From: a virus
Virus record (IMG/VR): IMGVR_UViG_3300017726_000029
Span: 1 to 34,313 of that record
Strand: one strand, 5' to 3'
Length of the DNA: 34,313 nucleotides
The position numbers were made by a program, and so were the translations under genes. The notes under the pieces were generated by a model. That model was not told the DNA's origin and made no database searches. It was given only the letters and a program-made list of their open reading frames with translations. Shown here one piece after another: positions 1-7,342 of the stretch (its first letter is position 1; each line of letters starts with the position of its first letter).

Positions 1-46
1 AGGGGCTGTGCGCTTCGGGTCACTTGACCCTACTCCCTTGCGGGAT
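1..46. repeat. 46-bp terminal direct repeat (left copy)
   Basis: Bases 1-46 are identical to 34268-34313. An exact overlap of this size at both ends of a contig is the usual mark of a circular molecule, or a circularly permuted phage genome, cut at an arbitrary position. The unique circle is then 34267 bp. The overlap lies inside the capsid-gene intron and covers its P7.1, P7.2 and P3 3' strands, so it is not a dedicated terminal repeat at a gene boundary. Confidence 0.95.
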
Positions 47-176
47 AGTCGTTGCACCTTCCTCAATATGAGGCTTGGCTCAGGATTGCCCACGCCATCA
101 TGCGTTTGGGTATCCCCTGAGTTCACACAGTTCTTCATGTGCAGATTACTCTGCAATGGCCCTAGTGGTATGTATA
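1..176 (-). ncRNA. Group I intron, 5' part (P1 to P8 5' strand), in the major capsid gene
   Basis: Read on the minus strand, this begins at 176, just after exon base 177, and continues through base 1 into 34267. Helices that can be paired by eye: P1 (exon GCCU 180-177 with GGGC 162-159, giving the U-G pair at the splice site), P2 (155-150/145-140, GUAA loop), P3 (CUGUGUG 130-124 with CGCACAG 12-6), P4 (CUCAGG 121-116 with CCUGAG 84-79), P5 (about 110-107/92-89), P6/P6a (73-69/65-61), the P7 5' strand GACUAU (50-45), P7.1 (44-35, GCAA loop) and P7.2 (30-17). The string GGGCAAUCCUGAGCC is the classic group I Q-type core sequence. Two extra hairpins between P7 and P3 point to subgroup IA, the type common in phages. 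There is no internal ORF or homing endonuclease. Confidence 0.93.
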
Positions 177-1055
177 AGGCGTTACCATGGCGTCTTGGTT
201 GACGGACATCTTTGCTTCACCTGGAACGAAATCCCGTGACGCTGCTACCTCAAGACGGAGATAGTCAGTGTTCAGGAAATACATCCTGTTGGTGTTACAT
301 GCGGAATCAAAGACCACATCACTATTCAGATACTGAACGCTGGTGAAACCAGAGTTTGCCAGATCGTCACTGGTGATGCGCTGGATGGCCTGAAGGCTAC
401 CCAAGAACGCCTTGTAGGCATTGGTGCCAGCCATCACAAGGTCAGGGCTGTCAGCGCCACGAACCAGTTGCAGATAGATGTTGTTCATATCTGCCTGGAC
501 GTTTGAGGTGCTGAACGCGCTTGACGTTGCAGTGGTTTGGACGTTTTGCCAAAAGGTGTAGGTGCTTGAGTTAATCCCACCCACTGTGCCGGTGCCTGCA
601 TCAGCCACGATTAGCTGAAGACCACCAACCTCTTTACCAGATGAACCAGTGCCATCTGAATAGATTGATGTGGACAGGCTGTTCATCATCGACTTTTCAA
701 GCACATTGATGCGTGCCTCAAGCAGATTGATGATGGCCTCTGTGCCAGAGTTTTTGACTTGCTCCAAGCCAGAGATGGTGACGTTACCGGCAAGCTGCTT
801 ATACTCAAAGACAGCAGCAGACAGAACGTCTGATGGTGAGACATCAAGTGTCTCATAGCCTGAATAGAACTGCACAGTCCCATTGTCGGCATACTCAAGT
901 TCGCGGACAATATCCCGTCCTGTCACAGACGTTTGATTGCCATTCTCGCGTAGTCTACGCAGCAACGCATTGTGGTTGCTTACGTTGTCAGAAAGCGTCC
1001 GGCTACGATTCCGCAGCGTGGTCGTGACGATTTCTGAAAGATTAGGACTAGCCAT
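177..1055 (-). CDS. Major capsid protein, exon 1 (293 codons)
   Basis: This encodes the main head subunit of a short-tailed marine-type phage. The N-terminal region (VRELEYADNG, then YSGYETLDVSPSD) and the following helix-rich part match the capsid family I recognise from marine podovirus-like genomes. A good ribosome site (AGGAG, 7 nt upstream) precedes ATG 1055, and the scaffold gene ends 4 nt upstream. Without splicing, the frame runs 15 bases into the intron and stops at TAG 164-162, giving a 297-residue protein with an odd TYH ending that lacks the usual family C-terminus. Joining base 177 to 34176 gives ...DAMVTP plus MFWSGNLTCSN..., which restores the expected ending in a 313-residue protein. 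The splice-site choice rests on frame, the P1 pairing and this ending. Confidence 0.93.
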
Positions 1056-1058
1056 TTA

Positions 1059-2150
1059 CTAGCTCCTTCCATTTTCCAGTTGTCTAATTGACGCATTGAT
1101 TGTGTCACGAATAGACGCATTCGCTGGAAGCGCGGGCGCGGCTGGTGTTGCACTGCCTCTGACTTTTGACCTGGCTGCTTTCTTCGCTTTCTTGACCGCC
1201 TCTGTCTTCACATTGTCTTGCGACTGTGCGGCGGCCATTGCCTTGACTTGCTCTTGACGCAGTTCTGGATCGGCATAGACCGCCATCTCATACGCGCTGT
1301 TCAAGTCTTTGGCATTTTCAGAACTGATTAGCGTCCCCATCACGCCGCGCACTCTTTCAAAGTGCGGGTGCTTTGGATTACCGTTTGCATCAGTTTCTGC
1401 TGCGAATTGGTCAATCAGTGACTGCGTGCTGGCCTGTACCTGGCTCTGCTGCTGTGTCTGTTGATTCTGTATAAAGCCAGTTAGCTGGGCAACTTGTTGC
1501 TGCAACTGCTTTACTTGCGGGTCTGCATATTCATCCTCTAGCGCTGGGTCGTTGCCGACTGCACCCACATCCACGCCGTACTGGTTTGCAAGCCAGGCAA
1601 TGGCGTTTTGAGGGTCTTTTCGCAGATAGTCATGGGCAGCAAGCAGTTGTCTGACCGCTGCCACCTCGTCCATGCCAGCACGCTCAAAATCGCTTTTGTG
1701 CGGCTTCATGATCTCGTCGAACGCTTCCTGTCGCTTGCGATACTGCGCCAAGGCTTGCGTTTTCTTTGTGTAGTCGCCTTCCAGGTCTTTATAGCGCTCC
1801 ATGAACATATGCTGTGCAGCAGGCTCAAGCGCTTCAAACTTTTCGGCAAAATCTTTTGGCCAATGGTTGGGCGCGGCCAGCGCCTCTAGTTCAGCGGGTT
1901 CATCTTCTTCAGCTTCTGCCTCATCCGCCTCATCAACCTCTGCATCCGGCTCATCAGGCTGTTCATCTGTCTGTTCATCTGTCTCTGGAGCCTCTGGTAG
2001 CGTATCAGCCACTTCTGCTGGTTGCGCTTCATCTGCTTCACCTTCAAATGACTGGAGTGTCTTTGCCAGTGTTTCGGCTACGGTTTCGGGCCTTGCTGGC
2101 TCCGCTGCTGGGGTCGTTGCCTCAACTTCAGGAGTGCTATCAAGCTGCAT
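1059..2150 (-). CDS. Capsid scaffolding protein
   Basis: This 363-residue protein is encoded directly upstream of the capsid gene, where tailed phages keep their scaffold. Residues about 20-95 are very acidic and low in complexity (Glu, Asp, Ala and Pro rich). They are followed by a helical region with a Gln-rich coiled coil (around QQQVAQLTGFIQNQQTQQQ) and a basic C-terminus (KKAKKAARSK). An acidic start, a coiled coil and a basic capsid-binding tail are the usual build of phage scaffolds, which nucleate procapsid assembly and are then expelled. No protease motif was seen, so maturation by a fused protease is unlikely. The assignment rests on position and composition, as scaffolds diverge quickly. 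Confidence 0.85.
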   Translation of the reverse strand: MQLDSTPEVEATTPAAEPARPETVAETLAKTLQSFEGEADEAQPAEVADTLPEAPETDEQTDEQPDEPDAEVDEADEAEAEEDEPAELEALAAPNHWPKDFAEKFEALEPAAQHMFMERYKDLEGDYTKKTQALAQYRKRQEAFDEIMKPHKSDFERAGMDEVAAVRQLLAAHDYLRKDPQNAIAWLANQYGVDVGAVGNDPALEDEYADPQVKQLQQQVAQLTGFIQNQQTQQQSQVQASTQSLIDQFAAETDANGNPKHPHFERVRGVMGTLISSENAKDLNSAYEMAVYADPELRQEQVKAMAAAQSQDNVKTEAVKKAKKAARSKVRGSATPAAPALPANASIRDTINASIRQLENGRS

Positions 2151-2162
2151 TTGTTTTGTCCT

Positions 2163-2369
2163 TTAATCCAGTAAGTGATTTTGCTCGTTGCCGACCTCGA
2201 CAAAGTTGTTGCGCCGCAAAAACTCGCGGTGCTGTGAACGGCTGGTGATCCAGCCGCGATCCTTCATGTTCTGGTAGGGTTCAATGTCCCTCATAATGGA
2301 AACGCCGCCCTTGGGGGCGGCGCTTGCCTTGGGAACGATCTTGCCGTCCCGGTATACATATGTGGTCAT
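2163..2369 (-). CDS. Small conserved phage protein next to the scaffold gene
   Basis: This 68-residue protein starts MTTYVYRDGKIVPK and contains RGWITSRSQHREFLRRN followed by EVGNE. I recognise the pattern ITSRSQHREHLR...EVGN as a small protein often found in phage head modules, with no known function. The start codon overlaps the stop of the preceding gene (ATGA at 2366-2369), indicating translational coupling. It lies between virion genes, so a role in head assembly or a minor virion component is likely but unproven. Confidence 0.75.
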   Translation of the reverse strand: MTTYVYRDGKIVPKASAAPKGGVSIMRDIEPYQNMKDRGWITSRSQHREFLRRNNFVEVGNEQNHLLD

Positions 2370-2581
2370 CTCATCAGCATCCCTGCCGCCACTTGGCGCA
2401 TCTGTGCATCCATCTTCCGGCGTGGCTTGTTGAAGGTGCCGATGGCCTGCATGATTTCTGGAAATATCTTGTTCATGACGCCAGCCAAAGGACTATCCAG
2501 CGCCTCGCGAATGATTTCTTTTTCTTGCTCTGACAGCGCCTGAAAGGCTTGGTCAGCGCGATCCATATCAATTTCAATCAT
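2366..2581 (-). CDS. Small hypothetical protein, head module
   Basis: This 71-residue, mostly helical protein (MIEIDMDRADQAFQALSEQEKEII...) has a basic stretch NKPRRKMDAQMRQ near the end. It overlaps both neighbours by 4 bases, so it belongs to a tightly coupled chain between the portal and scaffold genes. I do not recognise the family. No transmembrane segment or catalytic motif is visible. Confidence 0.7.
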   Translation of the reverse strand: MIEIDMDRADQAFQALSEQEKEIIREALDSPLAGVMNKIFPEIMQAIGTFNKPRRKMDAQMRQVAAGMLMR

Positions 2582-3546
2582 GTGAAGTCCGTTGGGTTGC
2601 CAAACAGGTTGAGATTTGGTGCGGCTTGGTCAGGCATGGTCATGTTCCGCGTTTGCAACAGATCGACCAAAGTGTTCGGCGCATATCCGTATGGCTGGAA
2701 CAGGTTGCCCGCGCCGCTATAGAGGTAATACGGGTTCCGCAGATAATTGATTGCCAGATCATCAATCTGTTCTGGTGTGGTGGTGCCGGGGTCAACTGCT
2801 GGTGGCGGGGCTGATGCCTGCATCATTTGCTGAGTTTCATCACCGCTTTGCACCTCATTCTGTCCAGCAGTGCCGCGCACCAAACCTTGAAAGGCACCTT
2901 CATAGTTTGGGTCATTGACGCCGCTGTAAACAACCCCACCAAACGGATTCATGCTGAGTGTACCCCGCCCAGCCTGTGCGCCAGAAACCAAGCCGGTTTG
3001 CGGGTCACGCACCGCGCCTGGTAAAGACATCAACTGCCCTACATTAAACGCAGCCGCGTCGGCTGGGTCTGGCTGGTTGGTTAGCCCACCAAGTATGCCG
3101 CCACTCAGTATAGAGCCAATGCCCGTACCCGGCGCTGTGCCGCCATATAGGTCATCATAAGCGTCTGCAAAAAACCCACTCATTGGGTCATTTCGCCCTG
3201 GCGCACGATTAACACGATCACGCGGCGCTGGGCGGTCTGGGTTTGCAAGCGAATCTTGTGCCGCTTGGTTAATTAGCTGACGTGCGAGATCAGCCTGAGA
3301 GTCGTCGGCTGGCGGTGGCGTTTGTCGTGACGCAAGCGATTGAGATGCAGCTTGCTCCACTAGATTGAATGGGTCAGGCGAAATCTGACGAGAATCATCA
3401 ATGACGTTAGTTGTGCCTCGAACCATTGGGCGTCCACGCGCATCTGTCTGCGCGGGAGTGGCGCTCTCGCGTGCATCGTCAGCCGCGCTGCTACCGCCAT
3501 CGCTCTTGTAGCAGATGCGGTTTTCAATCAAGTAACTGCGAACCAT
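2578..3546 (-). CDS. Low-complexity virion-module protein
   Basis: This 322-residue protein is rich in Ala, Pro, Asp and Gln with long stretches likely to be disordered. Glycine-rich segments (GTAPGTGIGSILSGGILGG) are followed by a C-terminal part with repeated Asn and Tyr (NYLRNPYYLYSGAGNLFQPYG). The start overlaps the end of the HlyC-like gene, and AGGGG lies just upstream of ATG 3546. I see no known enzyme motif. Its place between the portal and scaffold genes suggests a minor head or internal virion protein, possibly one that travels with the DNA. That is an inference from position only. Confidence 0.65.
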   Translation of the reverse strand: MVRSYLIENRICYKSDGGSSAADDARESATPAQTDARGRPMVRGTTNVIDDSRQISPDPFNLVEQAASQSLASRQTPPPADDSQADLARQLINQAAQDSLANPDRPAPRDRVNRAPGRNDPMSGFFADAYDDLYGGTAPGTGIGSILSGGILGGLTNQPDPADAAAFNVGQLMSLPGAVRDPQTGLVSGAQAGRGTLSMNPFGGVVYSGVNDPNYEGAFQGLVRGTAGQNEVQSGDETQQMMQASAPPPAVDPGTTTPEQIDDLAINYLRNPYYLYSGAGNLFQPYGYAPNTLVDLLQTRNMTMPDQAAPNLNLFGNPTDFT

Positions 3547-3929
3547 CCCTTGCCCCTGCTAATGCGGTTTGCGCGTCCCAAGACGCCTTGGCCAAATATT
3601 GAACGCAGATGGTCGCGGCCTTCTCTTACCATCTGCCGCACGCCGCCATAGGGCGCGAGAAAATCAATCAGCCACAGGTTTTCACCTGCCTGCCAATCAT
3701 CTGGCTGCAACAGCCTGGTGCCGTCCCAGTATCCCTGCTGTGCCTCTTCATTCAGCATGGCCCAGGTGACAAAGCCGACAGGATTGCCTTCAGCCTCCCA
3801 GATGCGGAATTGCTGCAAGGCAATCGGCGGCAGGATTAAGCGGTGGATGTCATCAACGGTGTAATCGCAATATTCATCCGACTGGCCCATCAGCCAGGTT
3901 ATTTTGCCGACTGCTTCAGTGTTCTTCAT
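3528..3929 (-). CDS. HlyC-family (RTX toxin lysine acyltransferase-like) protein
   Basis: This 133-residue protein aligns without gaps to the core of HlyC/CyaC toxin-activating acyltransferases. Shared elements are the opening ITWLMGQS (HlyC VSWLWASS), LILPPIALQQFRIW (NVLPAIQANQYVLL), NPVGFVTWAMLNEE, the DDWQAGENLWLIDF block and APYGG. HlyC transfers an acyl chain from ACP to toxin lysines using His23 and Asp92. Asp is kept here (D89), but the position matching His23 is Tyr20. The protein is also shorter than HlyC (about 170 residues), lacking much of the C-terminal part. No RTX toxin gene is present. It sits between the portal and head genes, and homologues occur in other marine phages at similar places, so a virion-linked role is likely. 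Whether it still acylates anything is unknown. Confidence 0.85.
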   Translation of the reverse strand: MKNTEAVGKITWLMGQSDEYCDYTVDDIHRLILPPIALQQFRIWEAEGNPVGFVTWAMLNEEAQQGYWDGTRLLQPDDWQAGENLWLIDFLAPYGGVRQMVREGRDHLRSIFGQGVLGRANRISRGKGWFAVT

Positions 3930-5905
3930 CCGCTTGTCACAACCTTCGCAGCGTCAATCTCCAGCTTTTGCTGCTTGAAGGCTGCATCTTGCGCTGCCTT
4001 CTGCTGGTCAAGTTCGAGGCGTGCGACCTTCACTTGCGCGTCCGCTGCTGCCTGCTGTGTCTGCGCCTGTACCTTGGCGGCCTCTACCTCGACCAGCTTG
4101 TCTGTCGGGCTTGGGCCTGCCTGCGGTGCTTGGATGCTCTCAAGGCTTTCTTCCAGATCGCGTGCGCCAGGAAACGCCCGCGCTGCAAACAGCAGCATTT
4201 GCTTTGCCTGATCAAAGCCGACAGCGCCTGATGCCACCATTGGGCCGATTGCTTGAAGGAACTGCACGGCAGCGGTCAGGAATTCTGTGCGGCTGCGTTG
4301 CTCTGATGCGCTGTCCATCGCGCCAGATTCCTCAGTATCGACAGAGATACGATAAGAGCGCAGGCGCTCATCACGCATGACTGCGACCACCTCTGGCGAT
4401 ATGTTGATGCCTGTAATGCGTGACAGCAGTGACGGCTCAAGGTTTTCAACCATCAATTCGGCTTTCAGTTCCATAATCTGGTCTAGGAACTGTTCGACGC
4501 GCCGTTGCCGGTTGACAAGGCGCATGGCCCCGAACTGGCCCTTGATGCGCTGTGCTGTGGCTGTCTCACGGCTGGCCGACTGGCCGCGCATGATGTCGCT
4601 AATGCCGGTGATCTCATATATGGTCTGCACCACGATCTGGCGCGACTGATAAAGCTGTGCCAGCGCCTTGATTAGATTGTCCAGCGGTGCCTCTTGCATG
4701 ACGTTGGCCAGACCGCCACCGGCTTGCAGCATCGCCATGTTGTCCACCGGCACAAACTCATTGTCTGTGGCGTTAGCCAGGCGCTGCAATTCTTGGAATG
4801 ATGCGTCATATACACCGCGCCTTTTGAGCGCGTCAGTCAGGCTGGCAATCCGCTGTGTAATCAGATCAAGTTCAAATAGCTGGTCTTCATATGTCAGGAT
4901 TTCAGGCACAGGCAGCGTGGTGTCTGTCGTGCTGATGGCATATAGCGGCTCTGGCATAGGCCAGAAGCCTTCAAGATTATAGGGATCTTCAAACTCTTCT
5001 AAGATGTCATCAAAGTCAGTGGCTATGAATATCTGTTTCAGGCTGCGCTTGTCCCAGATTTCATAGACTTCAGCCATAGACGGCATCTGATTGTCATCAT
5101 AGCCGCTGTTGGTATCACCGTGATATGTGAGCGCGATTTGCTCACCCTTGGCCCCGTAATAGTCCACAAGTTCCTGGCGTGTCATCAGGTGCCGGAACGC
5201 AATCCAATGCACGTCCTCCCACGATCTGGCTGGCGACATGGTGAAATCAGCCCAATGCACATATTCACACCGGATTGATTGCTCACCGATATATTCAATC
5301 GGGTTGCCCTCCATGAACGCGCCCATGGCATCCATCTTGACCATGTCCTGATCAACGGCATTGCCCTCGCGGTCTACAAAGGACTGACCAATTGGCACCT
5401 CGCCCATCTGCCCTGGTGCCACCTCGCCAATACCCATCACATTATTGACTTGCAGGGGTATGCGCTCTGGATCGCCCTCGACCAGCAGCGGCTCATAGAC
5501 CATCCGCATGACGCCGCGCCCGACAATCAGCATGTCCTCAACCACACGCCGGACGGCTGCATCAAAGTTGTAGACATCAAGCTGATACTGCAAACCGCGT
5601 TGCAGGACAGTTGATATGATGCGCCCGATGGGGTCTTGGTCCTTGAACCGGCGTGTCACCCGCGGCTTTGGCGTCTTGAAATAGAGGCTTGATTTCAGCG
5701 TATCTACATTGCTGTAAAAGATATTCATCCGCGTTTCGCGTGTGGTGCGCTCCGGCGTGTCATCCCTGTATCTGTCAATGATGTCAAAGCAGCGGTCATG
5801 CCATGTTTCTTCAAACTTACGCGCACGCCTGATCTGATCATTCCAATACGCCGCACGATCAGCCTTTTTGGTAGGCTCACGGTCATATGTATAGGATTCA
5901 GCCAT
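3926..5905 (-). CDS. Portal protein
   Basis: This 659-residue protein forms the ring at the single head vertex through which DNA is packaged and ejected. Length, position directly after the large terminase, and content fit the large portals of short-tailed phages. The N-terminus is helical and charged (WNDQIRRARKFEETWHDRCF). The middle part has a YDDNQMPSMAEVYEIWDK block typical of these portals, and the stem/clip region carries ITGISDIMRGQSASRETATAQ. A long C-terminal coiled coil (VEVEAAKVQAQTQQAAADAQ onward) may form the barrel. The start is preceded by GGAG, and the gene abuts the terminase stop. Confidence is high for the role; the exact portal subfamily cannot be set without a profile search. 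Confidence 0.93.
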   Translation of the reverse strand: MAESYTYDREPTKKADRAAYWNDQIRRARKFEETWHDRCFDIIDRYRDDTPERTTRETRMNIFYSNVDTLKSSLYFKTPKPRVTRRFKDQDPIGRIISTVLQRGLQYQLDVYNFDAAVRRVVEDMLIVGRGVMRMVYEPLLVEGDPERIPLQVNNVMGIGEVAPGQMGEVPIGQSFVDREGNAVDQDMVKMDAMGAFMEGNPIEYIGEQSIRCEYVHWADFTMSPARSWEDVHWIAFRHLMTRQELVDYYGAKGEQIALTYHGDTNSGYDDNQMPSMAEVYEIWDKRSLKQIFIATDFDDILEEFEDPYNLEGFWPMPEPLYAISTTDTTLPVPEILTYEDQLFELDLITQRIASLTDALKRRGVYDASFQELQRLANATDNEFVPVDNMAMLQAGGGLANVMQEAPLDNLIKALAQLYQSRQIVVQTIYEITGISDIMRGQSASRETATAQRIKGQFGAMRLVNRQRRVEQFLDQIMELKAELMVENLEPSLLSRITGINISPEVVAVMRDERLRSYRISVDTEESGAMDSASEQRSRTEFLTAAVQFLQAIGPMVASGAVGFDQAKQMLLFAARAFPGARDLEESLESIQAPQAGPSPTDKLVEVEAAKVQAQTQQAAADAQVKVARLELDQQKAAQDAAFKQQKLEIDAAKVVTSG

Positions 5906-7342
5906 TTACAATCTCCAGCCTTGCGGCTTCGTCGCGTGTTCCAGCCCGGCCATCATTTCGTCAATGGTGGGTGGACGCCACGGGTCTTCATCTATTTCCG
6001 GCGCCCTGCGCTGCCACGGACGCGCCATGCAGGCATAACGGATGTCGTCAGCCGCGTGGTCTTCTTGCGTGGTGTCGATGTCTTCGAGGCGGTGCTTGTC
6101 GTGTGTGAGTACCGGCAGCGTTCTAATCGTGTCCACGCAGTCGCTAGATATAAAAAGCATTGGGATACCATCATCACCTATCAGGCGCTGGCGCACCTGA
6201 TCCCAGCCATTGATCCGGCTGTTGTCAGCACGCCGGAACTTGACGCCCATTTTGCTCAGACGTTCACCAATCGACGGCCCGCCATCAAATTTCCATATGC
6301 TTGGATCGCCCACGCTGAAATCAATGCGCTCATAGCCCTCACGGCTGCGAATACCGGCCCCGACCTCTTCTGCTGTCATCCGCAAGCCCACATTCGGCCT
6401 GCCGCTGGAGCCATACCACTCGCGGTATCTGATCAATGCGCCGTCAGGATATTCATCATGATCGTCTGCGACAGCCCACCAGCCAACACTGAATGGCGAG
6501 GCAGAACCCCAGTCAAAGCTGCGGAACCGTGTCCAGTGTTCAGGGATATCAAACGGCCTGATCACATGCAGATCGCGTTTCCACACATCGCCAAAGAAGC
6601 TGCCAACGACCAGATCCCAGTCGCCCTCACGCAACGCGCGGCCCAACTCTTCAGGCAGGGCACTAAAACTAGAGGCATATGACGGGTCAATATATTTGTT
6701 GTCGGCCATCTTGGCCGGGATATACATCGTCAGCCAGCCCTTGTCGGCGGCATTATTAGGATCACGCATGGTGTGATCGTAAAAATAACTCTCAGCCGGT
6801 GCCGGGTCGATATAGAGCGCTTTTAAGAAATTATGGCTCTGACCGCCTGGATTGGCCGTCATCACCAAGCGCGGGAGAAACTCTGCCTGTTTGGGCGCAA
6901 AGTTGCCCAGACGCATCCGGCTTTTAATGTATCCCAATTGATACGGGGTCATCTGCCCCGCCTCATCTACCAGGGCGATATGTATCTCTGTTCCCTGGAT
7001 ACGGTCACAATCACTGTCGCGCTCCAGATACTGGAACTGGATCGTGCTGCCGTTATAAAACTCATATCGTTTGCGCGTTTCATTGAAGGTGCCAAGTTCT
7101 GCTGGCATCTCCTTTTTCAACGGCTGTATGTGGTTGCTGTCCAGTTCAGGCAGTGACCGCCTGAAGATGAACGCCTGCAAGCCTGGGTTCTCCAAGCAAA
7201 AGCCGATGATGTCCCAGCGCCCACTGTGCGACTTGCCGCCGCCAGCAGCACCGCCAAACAATATCTGCTTGGCACGACACTTATGCAGCAACGCCTGCTT
7301 TGGTTGCGGCGTGTAGTCCAGCTTGATTGTTTTCTGGGCCAT
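5906..7342 (-). CDS. terL: Terminase large subunit
   Basis: This 478-residue DNA packaging motor has an ATPase and a nuclease domain. The Q-motif region (YTPQPKQALLH) precedes the Walker A motif GGAAGGGKS (residues 30-38). The Walker B motif IALVDE with catalytic Glu127 follows. The C-terminal RNase H-like nuclease shows SFDWGSASPFSV (first Asp, about residue 270), SVGDPSIWK and DDIRYACMA for later metal-binding acids. The gene overlaps the upstream 776-residue gene by one base and runs straight into the portal gene. The protein cuts and pumps concatemeric DNA into the procapsid through the portal. Which packaging mode is used (headful or cos) cannot be told from this gene alone. Confidence 0.97.
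   Translation of the reverse strand: MAQKTIKLDYTPQPKQALLHKCRAKQILFGGAAGGGKSHSGRWDIIGFCLENPGLQAFIFRRSLPELDSNHIQPLKKEMPAELGTFNETRKRYEFYNGSTIQFQYLERDSDCDRIQGTEIHIALVDEAGQMTPYQLGYIKSRMRLGNFAPKQAEFLPRLVMTANPGGQSHNFLKALYIDPAPAESYFYDHTMRDPNNAADKGWLTMYIPAKMADNKYIDPSYASSFSALPEELGRALREGDWDLVVGSFFGDVWKRDLHVIRPFDIPEHWTRFRSFDWGSASPFSVGWWAVADDHDEYPDGALIRYREWYGSSGRPNVGLRMTAEEVGAGIRSREGYERIDFSVGDPSIWKFDGGPSIGERLSKMGVKFRRADNSRINGWDQVRQRLIGDDGIPMLFISSDCVDTIRTLPVLTHDKHRLEDIDTTQEDHAADDIRYACMARPWQRRAPEIDEDPWRPPTIDEMMAGLEHATKPQGWRL

Noticed and set aside
186-194. Alternative 5' splice site after AUGGU (P1 with GCCAU)
   Set aside because: The helix is possible, but no 3' splice site ending in G then keeps the capsid frame; the site after GCCU does.
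162-1055. Capsid gene as a simple 297-residue protein ending PYTYH
   Set aside because: The last four codons read into a group I intron and the family's C-terminus is absent; it is found in exon 2 at 34114-34176.
1801-2248. Ser- or Leu-rich plus-strand open frames opposite the scaffold gene
   Set aside because: They mirror the Glu/Ala-rich low-complexity coding of the scaffold on the other strand.
5798-6682. 294-codon open frame on the plus strand
   Set aside because: It lies antisense to the large terminase gene, whose motifs are clear, and has no ribosome site or recognisable protein pattern.
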